A stretch of DNA of 64,000 nucleotides from Ramlibacter sp. PS4R-6 (GCF_037572775.1 NZ_JBBHKA010000001.1:3534001-3598000); one strand, 5' to 3'. Numbered from the stretch's first letter, positions 28,119 through 42,250 are shown. Notes: generated by a model from the sequence alone, not told the origin. Program-made: numbers and translations.

Positions 28119-29117
28119 ATGGAAACACGGAGTCTCGTTCCTCATCGATCATCTTCCTTGGAGCTGCCCATCGCCCACATGCGCAGCGTCTTCCGGCCGC
28201 ACGACGTCGAGCGCAAGCTGGCCAAGCTCCCCGGCAAGGACCACGAGAACCTGCGCTCCACCTACGAGCGCATGCTGGAACGCGGCCCGGAGCGCTTCCA
28301 GGTCAAGCCCAGCGGCATCCCCGAGATGCAGCACCTCTACGACGAGCTGCCCAACTTCACGGAAGCCCTCGACGACGTGCGGCGCCACGTCGCGCTGTCG
28401 CAGGACTCGCGCGACGGCCTAGAAGTGACGCCCATGCTGTTGCTCGGCCCGCCCGGCATCGGCAAGACGCACTTCGCGCGCAAGCTGGCGGACCTGCTGG
28501 GCACCGGCATGTCGCTGGTTCCCATGAGCTCGATGACCGCGGGCTGGTTGCTGTCCGGGGCCTCGTCCCAGTGGAAGGGCGCCAAGCCCGGCAAGGTGTT
28601 CGAGGCGCTGGTCGAAGGCCAGTACGCCAACCCGGTGATCGTCGTCGACGAGATCGACAAGGCCGCCGCCGATGCGCAGTACGACCCGCTGGGCGCGATG
28701 TACTCGCTGCTGGAGCACGACACGGCCGGCTCGTTCATGGACGAATTCGCCGAGGTGGCGATCGACGCGAGCCAGGTGATCTGGATCATGACCGCGAACG
28801 ACGAACGCATGATCCCGGAGCCCATCCTCAACCGCATGAACGTGTTCGAGGTCGAAGCGCCCTCGTTCGACATGGCGCGCACGATCGCGCGCAACCTCTA
28901 CGCCGCGATCCGCAAGGACCATGGCTGGGGCTCGCGCTTCGAGGGCGAGCCGCGCGACGACGTGCTGGACCAGCTCGCCGAACTGGCGCCGCGCGACATG
29001 CGCCGCGCGCTGATGACGGGCTTCGGCAATGCGCGGCTGGAAGCGCGCGGCGAAATCCTGGTGGAGGACCTGCCCAAGCCCTCAGCGGGTCGGGGGCGTC
29101 TGGGATTCCTGAACTAA
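28119..29117 (+). CDS. AAA+ ATPase, single domain
   Basis: 332 residues from METRSLVPHRS; AAGGAG seven bases upstream supports this ATG. A 90-residue N-terminal region (FRPHDVERKLAKL) precedes an AAA+ module: Walker A GPPGIGKTH with K116, Walker B VIVVDEID with D177-E178, sensor-1 ITAND-like WIMTANDERMIP, arginine finger in PILNRMN, and sensor-2 ARDMRRAL. It resembles the ATPase part of Lon but has no protease domain or serine-lysine dyad. Substrate or partner unknown. Its last 36 bases overlap the convergent transglycosylase gene. Confidence 0.85.
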   Translation: METRSLVPHRSSSLELPIAHMRSVFRPHDVERKLAKLPGKDHENLRSTYERMLERGPERFQVKPSGIPEMQHLYDELPNFTEALDDVRRHVALSQDSRDGLEVTPMLLLGPPGIGKTHFARKLADLLGTGMSLVPMSSMTAGWLLSGASSQWKGAKPGKVFEALVEGQYANPVIVVDEIDKAAADAQYDPLGAMYSLLEHDTAGSFMDEFAEVAIDASQVIWIMTANDERMIPEPILNRMNVFEVEAPSFDMARTIARNLYAAIRKDHGWGSRFEGEPRDDVLDQLAELAPRDMRRALMTGFGNARLEARGEILVEDLPKPSAGRGRLGFLN

Positions 29118-29752
29118 GGACGGCGGAACGGCATCCTTCCAGTCGTACGCGCGCTTGGCGCGCAGCACGGCGTTGGGGTACTCGGCGCGGCCGCGGCTGC
29201 CGTTGTAGCGCCCCAGCGCCATGAACAGGTCGCCGTTCTCGCGGTCGCGCAGGTAGTAGCGCAGGATCACGCAGCCGAAGCGCAGGTTGGTCTGCATGTG
29301 GAACAGCACCGATACATCGGACTTGCCCACCAGGAGCCGCGCCCAGAACGGCATGACCTGCATGTAGCCGCGCGCCCCGGCGCGGCTGACGGCGAACTTG
29401 TTGAAATTGCTCTCGACCTGGATCAGGCCGAGAACGAGCGCGGGGTCGAGGCTGGCGCGCCGCGCCTCGTACCAGACGGTCTGCAGGAAGTCGCGCCGCT
29501 GCTCCCAGTCCATGCGCGTCGTGAGGCGCCGGTTCATCGCGCCCAGCCAGCGCAGGTAGAACAGGCGCGACTCCTGGTCGGGGAAATGCGGCTGCGGCAG
29601 GCGGTGGTAGTCGACCGGGTCGCCGCCGATGGCGGCCCGCAGGCCGTTCAACGCGCTTTCGGCGATGGGCTCCTCGGCTTGCGCCCCGCCGAATGCGGCG
29701 CCCGGCGCCAGCAACGCCCATGGCGCCGCCCAGAGCAGTTCGCGTCGGGCGA

Positions 29753-29756
<4 letters not shown>
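29082..29756 (-). CDS. Lytic transglycosylase (SLT-type)
   Basis: 224 residues from GTG at 29756, overlapping the proS stop as GTGA. A short signal-like N terminus ([21 protein letters not shown]) suggests export to the periplasm. The goose-lysozyme-like SLT domain shows catalytic glutamate in [15 protein letters not shown], then [12 protein letters not shown] and the [11 protein letters not shown] motif. It cleaves peptidoglycan glycan strands during wall remodelling. The 3' end overlaps the AAA gene by 36 bases, tail to tail. Confidence 0.9.
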
Positions 29757-31498
<1,742 letters not shown>

Positions 31499-31599
31499 TC
31501 GATCTGGGGAAGGCCGCATCGGCCACGGCCGCTGAGCCTATGGCGGCGCCGCGAAGCGGCGTGCATAATGAACTCAGTTTAAGGATTTGGGGTTTGATT

Positions 31600-32256
31600 A
31601 TGCTCGACCGGGACGGCTTCCGGCCCAACGTCGGCATCATCTTGCTCAACCAGAAGAACCAGGTGTTCTGGGGCAAGCGGATCCGCACCCACTCCTGGCA
31701 GTTCCCGCAAGGGGGCATAGACCGCGGCGAGACGCCCGAACAGGCGATGTTCCGCGAGCTGCACGAGGAAGTCGGGCTCCTGCCGGAGCATGTGCGGATC
31801 ATCGCCCGCACCCGCGACTGGTTGCGCTACGAGGTGCCGGACCGGTACATCCGCCGCGATGCCCGCGGCCACTACAAGGGCCAGAAACAGATCTGGTACC
31901 TGCTCCAGTTGACCGGCCACGACTGGGACCTGAACCTGCGCGCCACCAACCACCCGGAGTTCGACGCCTGGCGCTGGAACGACTACTGGGTGCCGCTGGA
32001 CGTGGTCGTCGAATTCAAGCGCGGCGTGTACGAGATGGCGCTGACGGAGCTCGCGCGTTTCCTGCCGCGGCACGACCACCGCAACCGCTACCTGCGCAGC
32101 GGCATGCGCTCGCGCGACCACGGCGATCACGAGCACCCGCCCGAGCAGCACCAGCAGATGCCCATGCCCGGCTTCGAGCTTCCGCCGGGCGCCACGTTCG
32201 ACCCCGACCCGCAGGCCGCCGTCGCACCGGCGGGCAAGGACAAGCATGCGCCGTGA
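31600..32256 (+). CDS. rppH: RNA pyrophosphohydrolase
   Basis: 218 residues from [17 protein letters not shown]. It removes pyrophosphate from mRNA 5' ends and so starts RNase E-dependent decay. The Nudix box is [23 protein letters not shown]. The His/Pro-rich tail of about 60 residues ([17 protein letters not shown] onward) is longer than in E. coli RppH, as is usual in Burkholderiales. CATAAT at 31564-31569 is a plausible -10. It overlaps the next gene by 11 bases. Confidence 0.95.
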   Translation: MLDRDGFRPNVGIILLNQKNQVFWGKRIRTHSWQFPQGGIDRGETPEQAMFRELHEEVGLLPEHVRIIARTRDWLRYEVPDRYIRRDARGHYKGQKQIWYLLQLTGHDWDLNLRATNHPEFDAWRWNDYWVPLDVVVEFKRGVYEMALTELARFLPRHDHRNRYLRSGMRSRDHGDHEHPPEQHQQMPMPGFELPPGATFDPDPQAAVAPAGKDKHAP

Positions 32257-32724
32257 GTTCGCGCTGGCCGCGGCGCTCGCCGCGGGCCCGGCGTTCGCGC
32301 AGGTGTTCGGCGACTGGAACGAGGGCACCGTGCCCCTGGCGCCGCCATTGCGGACCGAGGCGCTCGTTCCCCTCGACATCCAGGGCTCGGACCTGCGCTT
32401 CGGCATCGATCCCGCATCCGTTTCCGTCGGCAAGGACGAGGTCGTGCGTTTCGTGATCGTCGCGACGAGCCCGTCGGGCACGGTCAACGCGTTCTACCAA
32501 GGCGTGCACTGCGCGCGCGCCACGTATCGCCTGTATGCGCGGCACAGCCCGGCGCAAGGCTGGCGCGCCGTCGAGGCGGAGTGGAAGGCGCTGAACGAAG
32601 GGCTGGAGGGACGTTTCGGCTACCTGGCCGCACGAGCGGGGGTGTGTTCCGGCCGCGTGCCGGGCGGCACGCCGGCGCAGATCGTCCAGGCCCTCAGGAC
32701 ACCCAGCGACCGCAAGACCGGCTT

Positions 32725-32728
<4 letters not shown>
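32246..32728 (+). CDS. CNP1-like secreted protein
   Basis: 160 residues. Signal peptide (about 1-19, [13 protein letters not shown]) predicts periplasmic location. The mature part ([41 protein letters not shown]) fits the CNP1-like family first noted in Neisseria, whose function is unknown. Two cysteines ([14 protein letters not shown]) may form a disulfide. It overlaps rppH by 11 bases and shares the CTAG stop tetramer with proB on the other strand. Confidence 0.85.
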
Positions 32729-35245
<2,517 letters not shown>

Positions 35246-35255
35246 TCAAAGCTCC

Positions 35256-35567
35256 TTAGACGGCGATGGCGCCGATCTGCAGTTCCGTGAAGGACTGGCG
35301 ATGACCCTGGCGCTTCTGGTAGTGCTTGCGACGGCGCATCTTGAAGATGCGCACCTTGTCGTGCTTGCCGTGCGCGACGACGGTGGCTTTGACAGTTGCA
35401 CCGGACACCAGGGGTGCGCCGACGTTGTGCTTGTCCCCGTCCACGACGGCAAGCACCTGGTCGATCACGATCTCCTGGCCGATGTCCGCAGCAATCTGTT
35501 CTACTTTGATCTTTTCGCCGGAAGCAACGCGATACTGCTTGCCACCGGTTTTTATGACCGCGTACAT
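35256..35567 (-). CDS. rplU: 50S ribosomal protein L21
   Basis: 103 residues, starting [14 protein letters not shown], with the C-terminal [17 protein letters not shown]-type motif. Binds 23S rRNA domain V together with L20. First gene of rplU-rpmA. Upstream on the minus strand TATGAT (complement of 35619-35624) is a likely -10 element about 50 bases before the start. Confidence 0.98.
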   Translation of the reverse strand: MYAVIKTGGKQYRVASGEKIKVEQIAADIGQEIVIDQVLAVVDGDKHNVGAPLVSGATVKATVVAHGKHDKVRIFKMRRRKHYQKRQGHRQSFTELQIGAIAV

Positions 35568-35618
35568 GTTGACCTCGATTGGTTATCTATCCACGGACGG
35601 ATTTCCGCAGAGCCCGCG

Positions 35619-35624
35619 ATCATA
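35619..35624 (-). promoter_or_regulatory. -10 element of rplU
   Basis: ATCATA on the plus strand reads TATGAT on the minus strand, one mismatch from consensus. It would start transcription near 35612, leaving a 44-base leader to the rplU ATG. The -35 region is weak. This is the expected place for the r-protein operon promoter, divergent from ispB. Confidence 0.45.
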
Positions 35625-35688
35625 GCATAGTTTGCGGTTACTCACAGCGAGCCCGCCCGGGGGCCCCGGCGGGGGCGGACCCCCTTCC

Positions 35689-35694
35689 TATAAT
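35689..35694 (+). promoter_or_regulatory. TATAAT -10 element of ispB
   Basis: A perfect TATAAT ends nine bases before the TTG start of ispB. The predicted start point (about 35701) leaves a leader of about three bases. Upstream is a GC-only block (35651-35685, repeated CCCGG/GGGGC) that could form a hairpin. No Shine-Dalgarno is possible in so short a leader. Confidence 0.5.
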
Positions 35695-35703
35695 CCTTTT
35701 ATC

Positions 35704-36687
35704 TTGACCGCGTCCTCCGCCAGCACCGCCTCCGTGCTCTCCCTGATCGCCGGCGACATGGCCGAGGTGGACCAGGTCATCGCCCGCCGCCTCGATTCCG
35801 GCGTGCCCCTGGTCGGCGAGGTGTGCCGCTACATCATCGGTGCCGGCGGCAAGCGCCTGCGCCCCGCCTTGCTCCTGCTGGTCTGCGGCGCACTTGGTTA
35901 CAAGGGCGCGCAGCGGCACAACCTGGCCGCCGTCGTCGAGTTCATCCACACCGCCACGCTCCTGCACGACGACGTCGTCGACGAGTCGACCCTCAGGCGC
36001 GGCCGCGAAACCGCCAACGAGCGCTTCGGCAACCCGGCGAGCGTGCTGGTCGGCGACTTCCTGTACTCGCGCGCCTTCCAGATGATGGTCGACGCCGGCC
36101 AGATGCGCATCATGCAGATCCTCGCCGACGCCACCAACGTCATCGCCGAGGGCGAGGTGCTGCAGCTGATGAACATGCACGACCCGTCGCTCGACGAGGC
36201 GGCATACCTGCGCGTGATCCGCTCGAAGACGGCAAAGCTGTTCGAGGCCAGCGCGCGGCTGGGCGCCGTGCTCTCCGGCTCCGGCACGCGCGTCGAGGAA
36301 GCCTGCGCCACCTACGGGCAGGCGCTGGGCACCGCCTTCCAGGTGATCGACGACGTCCTCGACTACGCCGGCGACGCCTCGGAGATGGGCAAGAACCTCG
36401 GCGACGACCTGCGCGAGGGCAAGGCCACGCTGCCGCTGATCGCCGCGATGCGGCGCGGCACGGCGGACCAGGCCGCGGTGATCCGGCGCGCGATCGAATC
36501 GGGCGGCGCCGGCGAACTCGATGCGATCGTCGCCATCGTGCGCGACACGGGTGCCCTGGAAGTGACGCGCGAAGCGGCGGCGCAGGAGGCCGCGCGTGCG
36601 ATCGAAGCGGCGCGCATCCTCCCGTCCAATTCGTACACGGAGGGTTTGCTACAATTGGCGGCTCAACTGCTTTCGCGCCGCGCCTGA
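35704..36687 (+). CDS. ispB: Octaprenyl diphosphate synthase
   Basis: 327 residues from TTG at 35704 (ATG at 35758 is the alternative; the 18 residues between look conserved). It is a trans-type long-chain prenyl synthase making the C40 side chain of ubiquinone. Aspartate-rich motifs bind Mg-pyrophosphate: LLHDDVVDES and VIDDVLDYAG. GGKRLRPALLLL and GRETANERFGNPASVLVGDF are also typical. The transcript may read into the tRNA gene 28 bases downstream. Confidence 0.95.
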   Translation: MTASSASTASVLSLIAGDMAEVDQVIARRLDSGVPLVGEVCRYIIGAGGKRLRPALLLLVCGALGYKGAQRHNLAAVVEFIHTATLLHDDVVDESTLRRGRETANERFGNPASVLVGDFLYSRAFQMMVDAGQMRIMQILADATNVIAEGEVLQLMNMHDPSLDEAAYLRVIRSKTAKLFEASARLGAVLSGSGTRVEEACATYGQALGTAFQVIDDVLDYAGDASEMGKNLGDDLREGKATLPLIAAMRRGTADQAAVIRRAIESGGAGELDAIVAIVRDTGALEVTREAAAQEAARAIEAARILPSNSYTEGLLQLAAQLLSRRA

Positions 36688-36715
36688 TTGCCAGGACCGC
36701 CGGCCGAGCCGCAGA

Positions 36716-36792
36716 CGGGGTGTAGCTTAGCCTGGTAGAGCGCTACGTTCGGGACGTAGAGGCCGGAGGTTCGAATCCTCTCACCCCGACCA
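36716..36792 (+). tRNA. tRNA-Pro (anticodon CGG)
   Basis: 77 nt including encoded CCA. Acceptor arms CGGGGTG (36716-36722) and CACCCCG (36782-36788) pair fully, discriminator A at 36789, CCA at 36790-36792. D-arm with AGCCTGGTAGAGC; anticodon stem CTACG/CGTAG with loop TTCGGGA, anticodon CGG at 36750-36752, reading CCG codons, which are abundant in this genome. T-arm GGTTCGAATCC. It lies between ispB and pilB. Confidence 0.97.
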
Positions 36793-36948
36793 GTTTCCCC
36801 TCTCGTTTCCCCTTAGGTTCGTGCGTGACTTCGTACCAACTGCGAGGCGGCGTTTGCCCGTGCGCGCGTTTACAGCCCCGGGGCAATCAGCGATGATCGG
36901 CGAGCCCTGCTGAGTAGGACAGGCAGGGCCACGACCCCCGAAAAGCCC

Positions 36949-38685
36949 ATGGCCGCCGTCGATCCCGTCGCATCCGAATCGCCTTCGATGGCGCTGCCCG
37001 GCCTCGCCCGCGCGCTGGTCTCGGCCGGCAAGCTGGGGCAGAAGTCGGCGGAAGAAATCTACAAGCGCGCGCAGGGCAACCGCACCAGCTTCATCGCCGA
37101 GCTGGTGGGCTCGGGTTCGGTCTCGGCCTCGGACCTCGCGCACACGATGTCCACGGCCTTTGGCGCGCCGCTGCTCGACCTGAACGCCGTCGACCCCCCG
37201 CGCCTGCCGAAGGGCCTGCTCGACACCAAGATCTGCCAGACGCTGCGCGTCGTGGTGCTGTCCAAGCGCAACAACCGCCTGATCGTCGCCACGGCCGACC
37301 CGTCGGACCAGCAGGCCGCCGAGAAGATCAAGTTCTCCACCCAGATGGGCGTGGACTGGATCATCGCCGAGTACGACAAGCTGACCAAGATGGTCGAGGC
37401 CGTCACGACGACCGCGACCGAGACGATGGACAGCATCATCGGCGAGGACTTCGAGTTCGACGAGTCGAGCATCGAGGCCGCGACCGACGATGCCGAGGCC
37501 GCCACCTCCGAAGTCGAGGACGCGCCGGTCGTCAAGTTCCTGCAGAAGATGCTGCTGGACGCCGTGTCCATGCGCGCGTCGGACCTGCACTTCGAACCCT
37601 ACGAGTTCCAGTACCGCGTGCGCTTCCGCATCGACGGCGAGCTGCGCGAGATCGCCTCGCCGCCCACGGCCATCAAGGAAAAGCTGGCCTCGCGCATCAA
37701 GGTGATCTCCAAGATGGACATCTCCGAGAAGCGCGTGCCGCAGGACGGCAAGATGAAGCTGAAGGTCGGCGCGGACCGCGTCATCGACTTCCGCGTCAGC
37801 ACGCTGCCCACGCTCTTCGGCGAGAAGATCGTGATCCGTATCCTGGACCCGTCCAGCGCCAAGCTCGGCATCGATGCGCTTGGCTATGACACGGTGGAGA
37901 AGGAGCGCCTGCTCGAAGCCATCGGGCGGCCCTACGGCATGATCCTGGTCACCGGCCCCACGGGTTCGGGCAAGACGGTGTCGCTCTACACCTGCCTGAA
38001 CATCATGAACAAGCCGGGGGTGAACATCTCCACCGCCGAAGACCCGTCGGAAATCAACCTGCCGGGCGTGAACCAAGTCAACGTCAACGAGAAGGCCGGC
38101 CTCACCTTCGCGGCGGCCCTCAAGTCCTTCCTGCGCCAGGACCCGGACGTGATCATGGTCGGCGAAATCCGCGACCTGGAAACGGCCGACATCGCCATCA
38201 AGGCCGCGCAGACGGGCCACCTGGTGCTGTCGACGCTGCACACGAATGACGCGCCCACCACGCTCACGCGGATGCGCAACATGGGCATCCAGCCGTTCAA
38301 CATCGCGTCCAGCGTCATCCTGATCACGGCCCAGCGCCTGGCGCGGCGCCTGTGCCCGAATTGCAAGGCGCCGCACGACATCCCGCACGAGTCGCTGATG
38401 GACGCCGGCTTCAAGGAAGAAGACATCGACGGCACGTGGACGACCTACAAGCCGGTGGGCTGCAGCGCCTGCAACAACGGCTACAAGGGGCGCGTGGGCA
38501 TCTACCAGGTCATGCCGATCAGCGAGGACATGCAGCGCATCATCCTCGAAGACGGCAGCGCGCTGGACATCGCGAAGCAGGCCTCCGCCGAAGGCGTGAA
38601 GACGCTGCGCGAGTCGGGATTGTCGAAAGTGCGGCAGGGCCTGACCTCTCTGGAGGAAGTGCTCGCCGTGACCAACATCGCGTGA
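36949..38685 (+). CDS. pilB: Type IV pilus extension ATPase PilB
   Basis: 578 residues. Powers pilin polymerisation at the inner membrane. N-terminal T2SSE_N domain (about 20-150), then the GspE core: Walker A GPTGSGKT with K342, aspartate box and Walker B around DPDVIMVGEIRD, His box GHLVLSTLHTND. A zinc tetracysteine motif (LCPNCKAP and GCSACNN) lies near the C terminus. Between N domain and core an acidic linker (about 160-190) is notable. There is no Shine-Dalgarno immediately upstream. First gene of pilBCD. Confidence 0.97.
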   Translation: MAAVDPVASESPSMALPGLARALVSAGKLGQKSAEEIYKRAQGNRTSFIAELVGSGSVSASDLAHTMSTAFGAPLLDLNAVDPPRLPKGLLDTKICQTLRVVVLSKRNNRLIVATADPSDQQAAEKIKFSTQMGVDWIIAEYDKLTKMVEAVTTTATETMDSIIGEDFEFDESSIEAATDDAEAATSEVEDAPVVKFLQKMLLDAVSMRASDLHFEPYEFQYRVRFRIDGELREIASPPTAIKEKLASRIKVISKMDISEKRVPQDGKMKLKVGADRVIDFRVSTLPTLFGEKIVIRILDPSSAKLGIDALGYDTVEKERLLEAIGRPYGMILVTGPTGSGKTVSLYTCLNIMNKPGVNISTAEDPSEINLPGVNQVNVNEKAGLTFAAALKSFLRQDPDVIMVGEIRDLETADIAIKAAQTGHLVLSTLHTNDAPTTLTRMRNMGIQPFNIASSVILITAQRLARRLCPNCKAPHDIPHESLMDAGFKEEDIDGTWTTYKPVGCSACNNGYKGRVGIYQVMPISEDMQRIILEDGSALDIAKQASAEGVKTLRESGLSKVRQGLTSLEEVLAVTNIA

Positions 38686-38702
38686 AGAATTAAGGGAACG
38701 CC

Positions 38703-39920
38703 ATGGCTACAGCAGCTGCCGCAAAAGTCACCGAATTCGTCTTCGAATGGGAAGGCCGCGACCGCAACGGCAAGCAGGTGCGCGGCGAGACGCGCGCCGC
38801 CGGCGAGAACCAGGTGCAGGCCGCGCTGCGCCGCCAGGGCGTCACGCCCACGAAGGTCAAGAAGCGCAAGATGCGCTCGGGCGCGAAGATCAAGCCCAAG
38901 GACATCGCGATCTTCACCCGCCAGCTCGCCACCATGATGAAAGCCGGCGTACCGCTGCTGCAAGCCTTCGACATCGTCGGCCGCGGCAACGCCAACGCCA
39001 GCGTCACCAAGCTGCTCAACGACGTGCGCACCGACGTCGAGACCGGCACGTCGCTGTCGGCCGCGTTCCGCAAGTACCCCCTGTACTTCGACAACCTGTA
39101 CTGCAACCTGGTCGAGGCCGGCGAAGCCGCCGGTATCCTGGAAGCGCTGCTCGACCGCCTGGCGGTCTACATGGAAAAGACCGAGGCCATCAAGAGCAAG
39201 ATCAAGTCGGCGCTGATGTACCCGATCTCGGTGGTGGTCGTGGCCTTCATCGTGGTGTCGGTGATCATGATCTTCGTGATCCCGGCGTTCAAGGAAGTGT
39301 TCACGTCCTTCGGCGCGGACCTGCCCGCGCCGACGCTCTTCGTGATCGGCATGAGCGAGTTCTTCGTGAAGTGGTGGTGGCTGATCTTCGGCGGCCTGGG
39401 CGGCGGCCTGTACTTCTTCTTCCAGTCGTGGAAGCGCAGCGAGAAGGTCCAGATCTTCATGGACCGCCTGATGCTCAAGCTGCCGGTCTTCGGCAACCTG
39501 GTCTACAAGTCCGTGATCGCACGCTGGACGCGCACGCTGTCCACCATGTTCGCCGCGGGCGTGCCGCTGGTCGAGGCGCTCGACTCCGTCGGCGGCGCTT
39601 CCGGCAACTACGTTTACCAGTCGGCCACCGAGAAGATCCAGATGGAGGTGGCCACCGGCACCAGCCTCACGGCCGCGATGACCAACGCCAACGTCTTCCC
39701 GACCATGGTGCTGCAGATGTGCGCGATCGGCGAGGAGTCCGGCGCGCTCGACCACATGCTGGGCAAGGCCGCGGACTTCTACGAAGCCGAGGTCGACGAC
39801 ATGGTGGAGGGCCTCTCGAGCCTGATGGAGCCGATCATCATCGTGTTCCTCGGCGGCCTGATCGGCGGCATCGTCGTGTCGATGTACCTGCCGATCTTCA
39901 AGCTGGGCGCCGTCGTCTGA
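38703..39920 (+). CDS. pilC: Type IV pilus inner-membrane platform protein PilC
   Basis: 405 residues. Two T2SSF domains (about 70-195 and 275-400), each FxRQLATMMKAGVPLLQA-like and RTLSTMFAAGVPLVEAL, with three membrane helices (one near 170-200, one near 215-240, last near 375-400). It links the PilB motor to the pseudopilus fibre. It is 17 bases after pilB and its stop overlaps the pilD start (TGATG). Confidence 0.97.
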   Translation: MATAAAAKVTEFVFEWEGRDRNGKQVRGETRAAGENQVQAALRRQGVTPTKVKKRKMRSGAKIKPKDIAIFTRQLATMMKAGVPLLQAFDIVGRGNANASVTKLLNDVRTDVETGTSLSAAFRKYPLYFDNLYCNLVEAGEAAGILEALLDRLAVYMEKTEAIKSKIKSALMYPISVVVVAFIVVSVIMIFVIPAFKEVFTSFGADLPAPTLFVIGMSEFFVKWWWLIFGGLGGGLYFFFQSWKRSEKVQIFMDRLMLKLPVFGNLVYKSVIARWTRTLSTMFAAGVPLVEALDSVGGASGNYVYQSATEKIQMEVATGTSLTAAMTNANVFPTMVLQMCAIGEESGALDHMLGKAADFYEAEVDDMVEGLSSLMEPIIIVFLGGLIGGIVVSMYLPIFKLGAVV

Positions 39921-40879
39921 TGGTCTTTTCGCATGGGGTGGACGCTGGCCTGGCCGGCGTCTTCGGCCTGCTCGTGGGCAGCTTCCTCAACGTGGTCATC
40001 TACCGGCTGCCGCGCATGATGTACCGCGAGTGGCTGGACGAGTCGCTCCAGAACCTGCAGGACGCCCCGCCCGTGCCCAGCCTGTGGAAGCTGGTGTTCG
40101 GCCCCGGCCAGGACACGCCGCGCGAGCTCGAAGCCGCGGCCACCGCCGGCGGCAAGCAGCTGCAGGCGCTGCCCCCCTTCACCATCATCGGCCCGGCGTC
40201 GCGCTGCCCGCGCTGCGGCACGCCCATCCGCTGGTACCAGAACGTGCCCGTCGTCAGTTACCTCGTGCTGCGAGGCAAGTGCGCGGCGTGCGGGAACCCG
40301 ATCTCTCCGCGCTACCCGATCGTGGAACTGGTCACGGGCGGCCTGTTCGCCTTCTGCGTGTGGAAGTTCGGCGTGTCGCTGCAGGCGGCGCTGTGGATGG
40401 CTTTCTGCGCGCTATTGCTGTGCCAGTTCCTGATCGACCTGGACACGCAGCTCCTGCCCGACACGCTCACCTACCTGCTGCTCTGGCTGGGGCTCGGCGG
40501 CGCCGCGCTCAAGCTCACCGGCATCCCGCTGGCCGAGGCCGTGTGGGGCGCCATCCTCGGCTACGGCGTGCTGTGGGTGATCTTCCAGGCGTACAAGCTC
40601 GCGACCGGTCGCATCGGCATGGGCCACGGCGACTTCAAGCTGCTCGCTGCGCTGGGCGCGTGGCTGGGCGCGTCGTACCTGCTGCCCATCGTGCTGCTGT
40701 CTTCCGTCGTCGGCGCGGTCCTCGGCATCGCGCTGATCGCGATCGGACGGATCGCCAACCGCCACATCCCGATCTCGTTCGGGCCCTTCCTGGCCGCCAC
40801 CGGCATCCTCGTGCTGGTGCTCGGCCCGCAGGCGATGCGCGACTACTTCCCGTTCGCCTTCGCGCTCGACCGGCTGTAG
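39920..40879 (+). CDS. pilD: Prepilin peptidase / N-methyltransferase
   Basis: 319 residues, start overlapping the pilC stop by one base. Bifunctional inner-membrane enzyme that cleaves prepilin leaders and methylates the new N terminus. It has about eight helices. The zinc-type cysteine pairs CPRCG and CAACG lie in the first cytoplasmic loop. Catalytic aspartates are in DLDTQLLPD and GHGDFKLLAALG. It would serve pilins and type II secretion pseudopilins alike. Confidence 0.97.
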   Translation: MVFSHGVDAGLAGVFGLLVGSFLNVVIYRLPRMMYREWLDESLQNLQDAPPVPSLWKLVFGPGQDTPRELEAAATAGGKQLQALPPFTIIGPASRCPRCGTPIRWYQNVPVVSYLVLRGKCAACGNPISPRYPIVELVTGGLFAFCVWKFGVSLQAALWMAFCALLLCQFLIDLDTQLLPDTLTYLLLWLGLGGAALKLTGIPLAEAVWGAILGYGVLWVIFQAYKLATGRIGMGHGDFKLLAALGAWLGASYLLPIVLLSSVVGAVLGIALIAIGRIANRHIPISFGPFLAATGILVLVLGPQAMRDYFPFAFALDRL

Positions 40880-40883
40880 CGGC

Positions 40884-41486
40884 ATGACGCTGCGCGTGGG
40901 CCTGACCGGCGGCATCGGCAGCGGCAAGAGCACGGTGCTCGCGATGCTCGCGCAGCTGGGCGCCACCGCCATCGACGCCGATGCGATCTCGCGCGGCACC
41001 ACCGCCGCCGGCGGTGCGGCGATCGCGGAGATCGCGCGCGTGTTCGGCGCGGGCTTCATCACCCCCGAAGGCGCGCTGCACCGCGAGCGCATGCGCGAAC
41101 ACACCTTCACCGATCCGCAGGCGCGCAAGCAGCTGGAAGCCATCATCCATCCGCTCGTCGGCGCCGAAAGCGCGCGGCAGGTCGAAGCCGCGCTGGCGGC
41201 CGGCGCGAAGTGCATCGTCTTCGACATCCCGCTGCTGGTGGAGTCGGGACGCTGGCGCCAGCAGGTGGACCGCGTGCTCGTCGTCGACTGCTCCGTCGAG
41301 ACGCAGGTGGCCCGCGTGATGCAACGCAGCGGCCTGAAGGCGGACGAGGTGCGCGCCATCATCGCCGCGCAAGCCACTCGAGAACAGCGCCTCGCCGCGG
41401 CCGACGTCGTCGTCTGCAACGAGCATCTTTCGCTGGAGGAACTCGCTAACGAAGTGAAGCAGGCGGCGCTGGGCTTCGGGCTATGA
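40884..41486 (+). CDS. coaE: Dephospho-CoA kinase
   Basis: 200 residues. Phosphorylates the ribose 3'-hydroxyl of dephospho-CoA, the last CoA step. P-loop [12 protein letters not shown] at the N terminus; DADAISRG for substrate; DIPLLVESG and the lid motif [11 protein letters not shown]. Four bases after pilD and overlapping zapD by four bases, so it belongs to the pil operon. Confidence 0.97.
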   Translation: MTLRVGLTGGIGSGKSTVLAMLAQLGATAIDADAISRGTTAAGGAAIAEIARVFGAGFITPEGALHRERMREHTFTDPQARKQLEAIIHPLVGAESARQVEAALAAGAKCIVFDIPLLVESGRWRQQVDRVLVVDCSVETQVARVMQRSGLKADEVRAIIAAQATREQRLAAADVVVCNEHLSLEELANEVKQAALGFGL

Positions 41487-42250
41487 TGCCCGCCGTGATC
41501 CTCTACGAATACCCGTTCAACGAACGCATCCGTACGTACCTGCGGCTGGAACACCTGTTCCGCCGCCTCGGCGAACTGGTCCCGCGCAACCACCCGATCG
41601 ATCACCACTACGCGCTGGCCACCGTCTTCGAAGTGATGGACGTCGCCGCGCGCGCCGACCTCAAGGCCGACGTGATGAAGGACCTGGACCGGCAGCGCAC
41701 GCAGCTCGGGAACTACCGCGGCAACCCAGCGGTGTCGGAGCAGGTCCTCGACGAGGCGATCGGCAAGCTCGATCGCTCCTTCAACCTCCTCAACACCATC
41801 CCCGGCAAGGCCGGCCAGTCGCTGACCGAGAACGACTGGCTCATGAGCATCCGCAGCCGCATCAACATCCCCGGCGGCACCTGCGAGTTCGACCTGCCCG
41901 CCTACTACGCGTGGCAGCACCGCTCGCCGGAGCAAAGGCGCGCGGACCTCGAGCGCTGGGCCGGCGCGCTGGGCCCGCTCGCGGAGTCGGTGCACATGCT
42001 GCTCAAGCTGCTGCGCGATTCGGGGACGCCCCAGAAGGTCGTCGCCACCGGCGGGCAACTGCAGCAGAACCTGCCGCAAGGCCGCAGCTTCCAGCTGCTG
42101 CGGCTGCGCATCGATTCGTCGCGCGGGCTCGTGCCGGAGATCAGCGGCAACCGCCTGATGATCTCCGTGCGCCTCATGCGCCAGGAGGCTGCGGACAAGA
42201 TGCAGCCCGTCAACGAGGACACGGCTTTCGAGCTCACGCTCTGCTCGTGA
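41483..42250 (+). CDS. zapD: Cell division protein ZapD
   Basis: 255 residues (a second ATG follows directly at 41486). Opening [19 protein letters not shown] is the ZapD (YacF) signature. The helical protein crosslinks FtsZ filaments at midcell. Order coaE-zapD-yacG is widely conserved in proteobacteria and confirms it. The stop overlaps an in-frame GTG of yacG. Confidence 0.96.
   Translation: MMPAVILYEYPFNERIRTYLRLEHLFRRLGELVPRNHPIDHHYALATVFEVMDVAARADLKADVMKDLDRQRTQLGNYRGNPAVSEQVLDEAIGKLDRSFNLLNTIPGKAGQSLTENDWLMSIRSRINIPGGTCEFDLPAYYAWQHRSPEQRRADLERWAGALGPLAESVHMLLKLLRDSGTPQKVVATGGQLQQNLPQGRSFQLLRLRIDSSRGLVPEISGNRLMISVRLMRQEAADKMQPVNEDTAFELTLCS

Noticed and set aside
36781-38388. 535-codon frame antisense to pilB, reaching the tRNA
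   Set aside because: Overlaps a tRNA gene and pilB; translation is Arg/His/Asp-rich shadow.
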